The notes under the pieces were generated by a model that saw only the letters and a list, made by a program, of their open reading frames with translations, was not told the origin of the DNA and searched no databases. 64,000 nt of DNA, from contig NW_026516742.1 of NCBI RefSeq assembly GCF_025766255.1, forward strand, positions 148,630 through 212,629, read 5' to 3'. The DNA is from Zychaea mexicana. Its lineage: Eukaryota; Mucoromycota; Mucoromycetes; Mucorales; Lichtheimiaceae. This document shows, piece by piece, positions 38,866 through 48,199 of this stretch; positions within the stretch are counted from its first letter, which is position 1; the number at the start of each line of letters is the position of its first letter. The position numbers and the translations under genes were made by a program.

Positions 38866-41454
38866 GTGTATTTCATCTATAACCGCCAAAATTTTCCCCA
38901 AAATTGAAAGCTATCAGCACCCCCAAAAACAAGTTTACCACAAAAGCAACCAAATAAATTGTTTCTTAAGCATCTTTAGTCTATTTCTATTTGGCTAACT
39001 TCTTAAAAAATGTTTTGGGAAGGAGAGGATAGTCGTCAAAGTCTGCCGGTTTAGGAAAATTTTGCAGGCGAAGGGGAAAATTGAAACGCACTCATGCATA
39101 TTGGGTAAATAATACTCACGTGAAAGTTCCTAATTTGGTTAGTATCTAATGCCTTACACTGTTATTCGCAAGAGCTGAGATGTGGCCACACCCTGTTCCT
39201 TCTACCAGATGCCACCACTTAGGAAGCGCCAGAAGAGCGCTAGAGAGAACGCAAAGAGAAAACAACACGATGAATATGGAAGATTCATAGCTTCGGAAAG
39301 TCCAGCGACTATTACACATGTCGATGCAGGATCTGAACTAAGTGACAACAACGACGACGATAATATCAACGATTGGGAACTCCTTGACCTGACGCACAAT
39401 ATATTACAACAGGCTGCAAAACTATCGCTGGCTTGGAAAGACGATGCAGATAAATCCATGCGTGTAGTATATAACAAAGACTCCCGTACGACCAACTGGC
39501 GAAGACGAACAGAAGCAAGAGCTGCTGCAGAAGGTTGCAAAAAGGTCGATAGTTATTTCACGAAGGTGACGCAAACGCCGTGTATACATTCAGAGAACTC
39601 TTCTAAAGCTCTCCACAAAAACCACAGCGTCGCCAATATTGATGGTGAGAGCAACTCTCACAGCTTTTAGCATCTTTAAAAGCACTTATAAAGCCGGTAG
39701 CGAACAAAGGAAGCACGCTCAATACTATGGGTGCTTTTCAAATGGCAAAAACACAAGCTGTATACCGGTACTATCACTATCGGTCACAGGGATTGATAGT
39801 TCTCAAAGAGCTGCTGTCGATATCTGGCCACCCCATCAAAAGAGTACAGGGCAAAGGCCATCCGCTACTGGGCGCGCGAATTCCGTGATTCTGGTTCCAT
39901 CTCAACACATCAACAAGGGAAGCATGTAAAAAGAGAATCACTCCTCAGTGACGAGTCCGTGGAAGAACGAATCCGTCTATTGATAGGCGGTCAAAAAATC
40001 GAACTGCGTAACCTCCCTGCTTTTGTTAAAGTTATCAATGAAAGTATCATCCCTGAGATACTTGGTGTTCCAGGCTCAGTATCACAGACGACATTATGGC
40101 GATATATGTCTGAGTGGGGTTATCGATACCGCAAAAACAGCAAGGATATATATTACGACGGGCACGAACGAGATGACGTGGTAGCATACCGATTAAAATG
40201 GGCTAAACGAATGGTGGAGTACAAGAAGCGGATGGACTCGTACGAAGGACAACGTGCAGAAATCATCATTGAGCCATCTTTAGCGCCTGATCAAAAGAAA
40301 ATTGTTATGGTTACCCATGATGAGTCAACCTTCTATGCAAACGACGGTAAACAAAAGCTATGGCTGGCAGACGGCGAGAGTATCCTACGCAACAAAAGCC
40401 CTGGACAATCCATTATGATATCCGAGTTCCAATGCGCGTGTCATGGCACAATGCGATCTGGAATATGGACCTCGCGTACATACTTCTATGCAGGGGCTAA
40501 CCGAGAACAGTATTGGACCAGCAAAGACATGGTTAAGCAGTTAGAAGAAGATGCGATCCCACTATTTGACCTTTTGCACCCTGGTTGTCAAGCATTATTT
40601 ATATTCGATCAAAGTAGTAATCATAACGCTTACCCAAGTGATGCATTACTGGCGAGAACTATGTGCAAGGATCCAAAGCGGTGTGGAGTGGATAACGCAG
40701 AGCATGACTGCAGCATGCACGTGTATCGGGACAGCTACTTTATCGATGAAGCAACCAAAGAAAAGAAAACACAAAGGATGTACATGAATATCGAAGAAAA
40801 CATTAAGAAACGCAAGCGAGGTGTCACGATAGTCACGGCCGACAAACAGCAAGTATGCCATTTCAAGGGGATAAAAATCATTTTGAATGAGCGTGGACTT
40901 TGGTTTGAGGAAGACCTGTATAGACCTGGAAAAGTTTGGCGAATGGATTGCAAAAAAGAAGAAGCGGACGATAGCAAGTGTTGTGCTAGACATTTTCTTG
41001 GTGCTCAGCCCGACTTTCGAGATCAAAAGACAGCCCTTTGTGAAGCTGTGGAGAACGCGGGTCACATTTTTGAGCTATATCCAAAATTCCATTACGAGTG
41101 CAATTGGATCGAACGATATTGGGGCCAAGCAAAGTACCATGCACGAATCAATTGTGATTACAGTTTTAAAGCTTTGAAAGAAAACTTACCAAAGTTCCTA
41201 GATACTGTTTCGCCCCCAGACGAAGTACCTACACTAATTAGACGATTTTATGGAAGGGTGTGGCGTTTTATAGACGCTTATTCCCAAGAACTACCAACTC
41301 CTGAAGCTATCACTCTTGTGGAAAGATATACTTCCCAAACTTACAGCTCACACCGTCGTGACGATTTCCCTACTATTATTTGAATATTACCAAATAAAGA
41401 AGCGGCATTTGAAATCTCAAAATTAAAACATTGGCGGTTATAGATGAAATACAC
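38866..41454 (+). mobile_element. Complete DDE DNA transposon with 23-bp terminal inverted repeats
   Basis: The ends at 38866-38888 (starting GTGTATTTCATCTATAACCG) and 41432-41454 are perfect inverted copies of each other, 2,589 bp apart, and enclose one transposase gene. TA dinucleotides lie just outside both ends, compatible with the TA target of IS630/Tc1/mariner-type elements, but flanking bases beyond TA do not match. The right end abuts the Rep-encoding AT-rich element exactly at 41455. Confidence 0.88.
39209..41383 (+). CDS. Transposase, IS630/Tc1-mariner-like DDE family of fungi
   Basis: Two exons, 39209-39644 and 39843-41383, join with a 198-base intron to 658 residues. The N-terminal 140 residues are basic then acidic. 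After the intron comes a helix-turn-helix-like region (AIRYWAREFRDSGSIST...QGKHVKRESLLSDESV) and SQTTLWRYMSEWGYRY. The catalytic triad is visible: Asp in THDESTFYANDG, Asp in FIFDQSSNH, Glu in NWIERYWGQAK. Acceptor AAAG|AG at 39842 was chosen because it joins the two conserved halves in frame. No internal stop is present, so the gene may be active. A valine codon extends the frame 27 bases upstream, but the first ATG is 39209. Confidence 0.85.
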
Positions 41455-43300
41455 TATATATCTTCTGGTAGGTTTTCCCAATCAGTAGTATCATTTATAA
41501 CATCATCACATTTTATATCATTAAACACATCTTCCCAATGCCTACAATCTGCTGATGGTAGTACCTTTACAGTTGACCATCCTCTGTTTGTTTGTTGAGG
41601 TGGTTCATCTTGATTGTTATTTTGTATATTATTATTATTATATTTTTCCTCTTGTGTTTTCATATATTTATCTGAATCAGCCAATTCTTATAAATCTTCT
41701 ACTGTTTTATCCATAGGTTTATACTTTTTAACACCATCTTGGCCACTATTAATTGCATATCGGATAAATGTATGCTGGTCTTGGTATTCATTTCTATACT
41801 CATTTTTATATAAGTCCTCATATATATCCATATTTTCATAATACATGAACTTATCTTCATAATCTTTAACATTCATTGTATATGGATTCCATATGATATG
41901 ACCTTTGCGATTCTTATCAACATAGATTATATATAAACGGCTAAGTGTTGGCTTTAACTCATATACTGATTTATTTTTATAAAGCATATGGGGCATATAA
42001 TTACTATTTAATAGTATTGGTATATTCTTTTTTTTTATGATTGATTTGGTAAATTTGCCATTAAGTTTTAGTCGTGTTCCTTCTAACATTTGGTTTAAAA
42101 ATGTTAGTTTGAAATCAGAACCAGTTTCCTCATTATACATAAAGTCATAATCATCATCTTTATAATCTGACCAATCATTGTCTTTACTCATTAGATATGC
42201 CCTGTGTCCACCTTGTTCTAACATATCAATGTTATATGTTTTTCCAACATTTGATGGACCAATAATCCAGTATTGTGGTATTTTGTTTTTACCGCTAAAC
42301 ATAGTTTCAATACCAAACATAGACCACATATACAAATCATTTCTAGGAGTATTTTCCATGTCAGCATCATGAAAATAGCTATTAAGATTAGACTTTACTG
42401 TATCATATTTCCATAGTAATTCTGGATATATTTCTGTTGCCTTTCTTATAGTAAGCTGCTTGTTAATTAATTGATAGCTAAGTAATTGTTGATGCATTTT
42501 TTTAGTTTTGATTTCGTAGTTTGGGTCCATATTATAAGCAATATAATTATTTCCTTTAATGCAGTAACTGATAGATTTTTGTGGATTACCGCCTGGTTTA
42601 ATATTTGGAGTGATACCATCAATAGTGAAAAACTTACGTGCAGTTTTAGTATCAAATCGTTCATCTAATTATATCTATATATGCACATGTTTTTTGCCTG
42701 TTTCAGGTGCAATTTTATCACATGCAATTGCCTTTTAAATTTTATAACCAATACAGTTATGTTTAGTAAACCATTCTAATATCTGTTCCTTTGTTAAATG
42801 GAAATTTTTACAAATATATGTGAATAAGCCCTTAGTGTTTTGAAAGCAGAATTCTTTCTCACCCTGTGAGGTAGCTGCACTGGAAGTGTTATCATTTAAC
42901 ATTGCATCGGAAAATTGAGGATTTGAGGATTTGAGGAATCTCACATATGCCCTAATTCTACCAATGATCTTTGATCGGCTTTGGTCCTTTGTTTTTTATC
43001 AATTTTTGTATTTTTTAAGTCTTTTTCTAGTTCATCCTTTAGTTGGTCAATGATAATGTTTAACATTATTAATATGTTGGTGATGTTCAGTAAGATGTTT
43101 AGCTCTTTTAATCAGGAGCATCAAGGTTATTCCTAAAATAGGAATGAATTCAGTCATTATAGCAAGAAATGTTAGTAAGTTAATCTGATCTATGTTGTGT
43201 TGATTGTTGTGAAAGTGTTGTAAATATAGCAGATAAATTTCGCTTAGTATTTTGAGGTGTTATTTTATATAATAAAAAAAAATTCAATTTTTATTTTTTT
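41455..43300 (-). mobile_element. AT-rich Rep element, truncated and mutated copy (copy 1)
   Basis: This block is nearly identical by eye to 47970-49782 and in the same orientation. It holds the Rep gene and the start of the downstream basic ORF, cut off at 41455 by the DNA transposon. The Rep gene is broken. The start codon position 43191-43193 reads ATA instead of ATG. One-base indels occur near 43000 and 43060. Stops fall before and directly after the HUH motif (two within four codons after HVHI). The helicase half, 41688-42530, remains open for 280 codons. The right end keeps the presumed terminal motif (AATTCAATTTTTATTTTTTT) that copy 2 has lost to the retrotransposon. Confidence 0.85.
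43284..43291 (-). promoter_or_regulatory. AAAATTGA motif upstream of Rep copy 1
   Basis: The minus strand reads AAAATTGA followed by a T run, 90 bases before the (mutated) Rep start codon. It matches the motif upstream of the other AT-rich-element ORFs and the octamer of Mimivirus early promoters. Role inferred. Confidence 0.45.
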
Positions 43301-43381
43301 CAAAAATTTAAATGTATGCATGCTAAGACATTCGTGCATGAATTATTTCAATAAAAATTAATTTGGCTATCCTGATATATC

Positions 43382-44011
43382 TTAGCTAATAAGCCAGCTA
43401 GGGCTACTAGATTGCATTAAAATCATCATAACCATAGCTGGTCCCTGGTAGGCACCAAGTATAAGCTTGACAGAGACATTCTTTCCTTCCGTTTGGTGCA
43501 GCGTGCCTATCGCGAAATCGTTGCAGTCTATCGACGGGACTAATGTTGATAAGTGGGTGGAGTCGACAGTGCTTCGTTGCTCAGCGTGGCTTTCAATTTC
43601 AGGATCGCGGCCATACACCTCCAATGACAGAATGAGGAGACCACGATGGTTTTCAGAGTCCAGCATGACTGATCTACTGAGTGCTCTTGCAACCATGTAA
43701 CACTGGTTGGGCTTGATTTCCCAGTCTTGATTCAGTGTTTCAGTAATTTCTTTATTCAATTCGATATAGTGACGCTTTGACAGGTAATTCGAGATTGCAC
43801 CCTTTTCACCAAGGCTGTGAACAGTATCACGTGTAGGAAACATATTGACCGGGGACAGCTCTTGAGTTGGACGCGTCAAGGTTATCTGTTGTGGTCTTGC
43901 AAGCATAGTTTGTAGTTGTTCGATGTGGCTTGGTGACAAGATCAAATCCACTTCGCTACCATCCTCATCGGTTAAAGCAACAGGTACAACGTCATAGAAG
44001 TCTGCAAACAT
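43382..44011 (-). CDS. Hypothetical protein, probably spliced at its 5' side
   Basis: A minus frame of 209 codons begins at MFADFYDVVPVALTDEDGS; no domain is recognised. The upstream sequence suggests that the true exon starts after TTTGCAG at 44004, and that a GTGAGT donor at 44093-44098 links it to an upstream hydrophobic exon. That would put the Met inside an intron border rather than at the start. Base composition is host-like, unlike the AT-rich Rep elements on either side. Function unknown. Confidence 0.45.
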   Translation of the reverse strand: MFADFYDVVPVALTDEDGSEVDLILSPSHIEQLQTMLARPQQITLTRPTQELSPVNMFPTRDTVHSLGEKGAISNYLSKRHYIELNKEITETLNQDWEIKPNQCYMVARALSRSVMLDSENHRGLLILSLEVYGRDPEIESHAEQRSTVDSTHLSTLVPSIDCNDFAIGTLHQTEGKNVSVKLILGAYQGPAMVMMILMQSSSPSWLIS

Positions 44012-44281
44012 CGACGCGCGTTTTTTGGAGCGATCACTCGCAGTTGTTTCGCCATGGTTGATAGGAAAGCAGACATGAAATAAAAAAGTGGAAACTCACC
44101 CACAAGAAAGAAAGCAGTAAGGCACGTTGCAAATATGCCGTTTGTAAAACGTATGGCACCTGTTCATTGGCCGAGACCATCTCGGCGGATGTTCAAATAT
44201 GGATTCGTTTGCATGAAAGGCTTCTCATATTCCATGGCTCTCTCAAAAAACGCGTGGGGCCACTTCTAGTGGTGACTTTAA

Positions 44282-44560
44282 CAAATCCATAGAAAATCCA
44301 CCCAAGCCATTCAAAACCAGATATATGCTCAAGCAGTAACCCAACCATGTCCGGAAATTAAACGAGGCCGACTGATTACCCAACTTAGCAAACACGTCTC
44401 TGAAGATTCAAGAATGACACTTGGCAGCATGGCAGCTGACGGTCAACCGATATCATCCCGCTTACTTCGACGAGGCACGGAAGAAAACATTATACTCTTT
44501 GATATGTCAAAACGTTCAGTCAAACAGGATGAGTTTTTTGAGCAGCTCGAGAAGCGTTAA
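44282..44560 (+). pseudogene. Fragment of an unidentified, possibly retroelement, ORF
   Basis: A 93-codon frame without a start Met contains EIKRGRLITQLSKHVSEDSR, then DGQPISSRLLRRG and a final ILFDMSKRSV...FFEQLEKR before TAA. It is directly preceded by a stop. The FD.SK...FF..LE ending reminds me of the N-terminal part of gag/ORF1-like proteins repeated in Mucoromycota genomes, but this is recollection only. Confidence 0.35.
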
Positions 44561-44583
44561 AAAACTGGGATGAGGCCATAATT

Positions 44584-44730
44584 CACAACGGGGCTTAATT
44601 TCTTTACAACGGCACAGTGCTTAATCCACAATGGGACTTGAGTTTTTCACAACGGCACAGTGCTTAGTTCATAACGGGCTTTACTCCGTGCAACGGCACA
44701 GTGCTTAATCCACAACGGGCTTTATTCTCT
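44584..44730 (+). repeat. Short tandem repeat, ~41-43-bp unit
   Basis: CAACGGCACAGTGCTTA recurs at 44607, 44650 and 44691, each followed by a CACAA(C/T)GGG-type segment. A partial unit lies at the left edge. Confidence 0.75.
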
Positions 44731-45229
44731 ACCAGCGTCTCTACACAGTTTCAATTACTGGCAGGGTCACCGCACAAACTCAATCAACTCTTCTCTACAT
44801 TGCCATCCTACAAGCAATATGGTCTGCCCACTGGGCCTTCATATCGATTCATAGCCCCTTTATACCTATAGCCATCGCTGCCGAAGCTTTATTGTAGCTA
44901 TTTTTGCTTGTTGTATTTCTTCTCCATTTATCCCCTTTGTATCGTATCAAAACCGGCATTTAGTCACTTCTTTTGAACACTTTGTCAGACAAATACAGGT
45001 AACCTATAGGCCATAAAAGCATGTGTATTCCAATCAGATAGTCCACTAATATACAGTTCACAGATGTGGTTATATACTAAGTTCTTTCTCATTTTGTAAG
45101 CTTATACGAGTTGTTTGTCACCAGAAAGTATATAATGTGTATTTATAATGGATAGAAAATGGAGGTGGAAAAAGAAGGGGATGGAATTGATATACATGGA
45201 AAAAAATAATGGATATAGTTGTTTTGGTT
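44731..45229. other. Intergenic region, no supported gene
   Basis: Nothing recognisable; it forms the 3' flank of the minus-strand ORF that ends at 45230. Confidence 0.45.
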
Positions 45230-45934
45230 TTATACTGTGCTTAGAGATTTGAAGTGTGACGATTGGTAGGATTTTAGATGGTCGGTTAGGGAAGGGATGA
45301 CATATTTTTTGTTTGCAGTAGAGATATACGGCGACAACGAGTTGGCCAACTCCTCGGCAAAAGAATTCAGCACTGAGTTTCCGATGATAGGAATGGAGGC
45401 ATCAGTTTCGAACAAGCTGAGTATACGTAGAAAAACGTCCTTGGTCTTGGTATCCTTGGTGAATAGGGCTGTAAGCTTTTCCACGTCGTTCTTGCTCAAA
45501 TGGGCATTTTCACCTTCCCTCATGACCGCGGTTGACAAGGCAGCCAATAACTTCGATGCCAAGACTCCGGAATTGAGCGATGTGGTCGTTTTGCCGTATG
45601 TGAACACCGTGATCGGCTGCTGAAGGTGTCCATGGAATAGTAAAGATCGTGATAAATAGTACGTTTGTATATCATGAAATTTTGTTTTGAGCTGTCGCAG
45701 CTGCATGTGCCGGGAGTGGGTATAAATGGAATTTGAATTGTCATTATTGTCAAGTGCCAAAGAATCGGACCATGATTGCGAGTCCAGGTATAATTTATAT
45801 GTTGACCGTGGAGGTACCACAAAGTTTACTGTGTTTAGCCCGCACTCCAGATGATGCGTAACGCTGTCAATTCGCTTGCTTGCGGTGATAAGGGCGTTGA
45901 AGGGGTGGCGTCCTGCTATTAGTTGTCTAACCAA
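45230..45934 (-). CDS. Hypothetical protein, single exon
   Basis: An uninterrupted 234-codon minus frame begins MVRQLIAGRHPFNALITASK. It has mixed, globular-looking composition, with a helical C-terminal part (NDVEKLTALFTKDTKTKDVF, FAEELANSLSPY). No family is recognised. It ends about 90 bp from the AT-rich element that starts near 46021, which may have inserted in its upstream region. It is probably a host gene or the surviving part of one. Confidence 0.5.
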   Translation of the reverse strand: MVRQLIAGRHPFNALITASKRIDSVTHHLECGLNTVNFVVPPRSTYKLYLDSQSWSDSLALDNNDNSNSIYTHSRHMQLRQLKTKFHDIQTYYLSRSLLFHGHLQQPITVFTYGKTTTSLNSGVLASKLLAALSTAVMREGENAHLSKNDVEKLTALFTKDTKTKDVFLRILSLFETDASIPIIGNSVLNSFAEELANSLSPYISTANKKYVIPSLTDHLKSYQSSHFKSLSTV

Positions 45935-46030
45935 TTATAACCTACTAGCTGTAATATAGATAATAAAATTGCTATAGTCGGTATAACCATCAGTGGCCGA
46001 AATAATTATTGATTTACAATAAAAATAATA

Positions 46031-46038
46031 AAAATTGA
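46031..46038 (+). promoter_or_regulatory. AAAATTGA motif upstream of the DDE transposase
   Basis: AAAATTGA followed by a T run lies 75 bases before the ATG at 46114. It is part of the presumed terminal repeat and matches the motif before the other AT-element ORFs. Confidence 0.45.
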
Positions 46039-46113
46039 ATTTTTTTATTTATATTGGTAGCCTCCCACGAGAAAAAAAAAGCGATTGTTTAAAGTACATA
46101 ACAATAAATAAAA

Positions 46114-47594
46114 ATGAACACAACACAACACACTGAACAACTCGATATTGAAATTAAAAATTTAATTGATTATAAATGGACTTTTCTTGATAAATCTTGG
46201 CCTGAAATGCAACATAGATTTAATCATAGAACAGCTATTAAAGATATGAAGAATAATACAATAAATGATATAAAGATGTATTACTTAATAGATTTGGATT
46301 TATACCTGTATTTTATTTTCTTACATTTTATATGGAAATATTGAATATCCAGGGCCATACCGCGAGATTGAAAAAGGACTTGCATTATTATATCATATGG
46401 TATCAGGTGTATCAGGAAAGGATATGCATACTGTTATGCCATATGCAACATTTATGATTTATATAAGCGGTTCTGGATTACTAACTATAATGAATTGAAT
46501 AAAAAGGTAAAACAAGATCTAGATGGTATGTTCTCATCACCACGTATTCGCATTCTATCAGCAATAATAAACAATCCAGATGGTTTTAAGAATGTTACAC
46601 TATTTATTGATGGACATGATAGTAAAATAAAGTATTATAAACCAAATGAGTCACATTCACAGTTATATTCATATAAATTAAAAGGGCCAGCTGTACGTAC
46701 ATAAGTTATACAGGATATGAATGAAATAATTACACATGTTTCAGTATCTGAAAAATGTGCTATCGGAAATGATGGTACTATGTTTATTAATATGAAACTA
46801 TATAAAAAAATAAGTGAGGCAGATTGTTTAGGAATGGATGGTGGATATAACTTATTTATCAAAAGTTTAAAGATAATGCGACAGATGCTGGATATAGGTT
46901 TTATGATCGTAATTTTTTACAACCTATAAGAAAAGAACCAGGACAAAAGTTAACAATCAATGAGACATACTTTAATAACAAGTTTGGATCATTTCGTTCA
47001 GCAATAGAAGCACAGTTCTCTATGTTAGGCTCTAAATTTGAACGATTTAATAATAATCGTGCAGCATTGCAAATAACCGATATAAGATATTATAATATTC
47101 AGTTTCGTGTTGCTTGTATTCTTACTAATATATGGCGATTTGTAAATAAGTATAATATAGAGGTACAACCACATCATAAATTATGGTATGGGAAAGATTT
47201 TGAATTCCCAAGTAAGAAAAACAAACTTGACTTAGTATTTTCAAATGAGCAAAAAGTAAATACTGAATATAACGAAATGGTTGACATGCAGCAGAAATTT
47301 CTACAGCTTGACATTAATCAATCAATAGATATGGCTATAGATAGTGAGGACGAAACTGAAAATAATACATCTAAACGTAAGAGAAAAAATCAAAGAGAAC
47401 AGAGAAATATAGAACATAGTAATTCATATGAAATTGAGAAGATTGTAGGACATGTGTATACTAATAATAAGTACATATTTGAGGTTAAGTGGGTTGGATA
47501 TAGTGTAAAGGATAATAGTTGGTTAACAGTTGATAAGTTTAATTCCCGGGAAATGCTACATGAATATATGGCCACACATGGTATTCAGCTCTAA
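46114..47594 (+). pseudogene. Harbinger/IS5-like (DDE_Tnp_4) transposase with C-terminal chromodomain, broken
   Basis: Four frame segments (46114-46344, an open piece to about 46497, 46495-46929 with an in-frame TAA at 46702-46704, and 47022-47594) line up as one transposase of about 490 residues. Catalytic landmarks are FIDGHDSKI (first Asp), SYKLKGPAVRTQVIQDMN with ITHVS, LGMDGGYNLF (second Asp), and NNKFGSFRSAIEAQFSMLG with the final Glu, the layout of HARBI1-type enzymes. The last 60 residues form a chromodomain: EIEKIVGHVYTNNKYIFEVK then WVGYSVKDNSWL. Chromodomains read methylated histones and could steer insertion. Two frameshifts and one stop make this copy inactive. Its stop codon overlaps that of the facing minus ORF. 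Confidence 0.75.
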
Positions 47595-48175
47595 ATTAAT
47601 TTCTTACTTATTTGCTTATTAAAAAATCTCATATTGAAACTGGCTGTATCAACCTTTCGTTTACTTGCCCAATTATATTTATGTTTTATGCATTCATTAG
47701 TTATACTTGTACTTATATTAGTATCTGTTGATTTATTTTTGACGTCAGTTTCTTTTGTTATATTTATATCATCTATTATAGCCTGTTTTATATCCTTATG
47801 CTTTTTAAAATATTCTTTTGGCTGTATTTCTTCTACTATTTGCTTGTTTCTCCGTTTATTTTTATTGTGTCTTTTTTTCTTTTTACGTTTTGGTATATTA
47901 TTTGGTATGTTGCAGTCACTGCTTTTCTCTGATTCAGATGTACTTACATCTATGTATTTATGTTTCTCTATATCTTCTGGTGGGTTTTCCCAATCAGTAG
48001 TATCATTTATAACATCATCACATTTTATATCATTAAACACATCTTCCCAATGCCTACAATCTGCTGATGGTAGTACCTTTACAGTTGACCATCCTCTGTT
48101 TGTTTGTTGAGGTGGTTCATATTGATTGTTATTTTGTATATTATTATTATTATATTTTTCCTCTTGTGTTTTCAT
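47591..48175 (-). CDS. Basic Asn/Lys-rich protein downstream of, and in frame with, Rep
   Basis: The open frame continues directly after the Rep stop: DL-TAA-EL. The only Met near the start is at 48173-48175; the longer frame from 48196 would need TTG or readthrough. Visible content: an N-rich segment, GWSTVKVLPSADCRHWEDVF, an acidic Ser/Glu block, a strong nuclear-localisation-like run (PKRKKKKRHNKNKRRNK), then a Lys/Asn-rich tail. Copy 1 keeps the same stop and the first part of the frame. It could be a separate protein, or a C-terminal extension reached by stop readthrough. The basic tract suggests nucleic-acid binding; a capsid-like role is possible but unsupported. Confidence 0.6.
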   Translation of the reverse strand: MKTQEEKYNNNNIQNNNQYEPPQQTNRGWSTVKVLPSADCRHWEDVFNDIKCDDVINDTTDWENPPEDIEKHKYIDVSTSESEKSSDCNIPNNIPKRKKKKRHNKNKRRNKQIVEEIQPKEYFKKHKDIKQAIIDDINITKETDVKNKSTDTNISTSITNECIKHKYNWASKRKVDTASFNMRFFNKQISKKLI

Positions 48176-48199
48176 ATATTTATCTGAATCAGCCAATTC

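Noticed and set aside
46495..46929. Introns as the explanation for the breaks in the DDE transposase
   Set aside because: The in-frame TAA at 46702 and the frame changes have no GT-AG pair around them that restores the conserved motifs.
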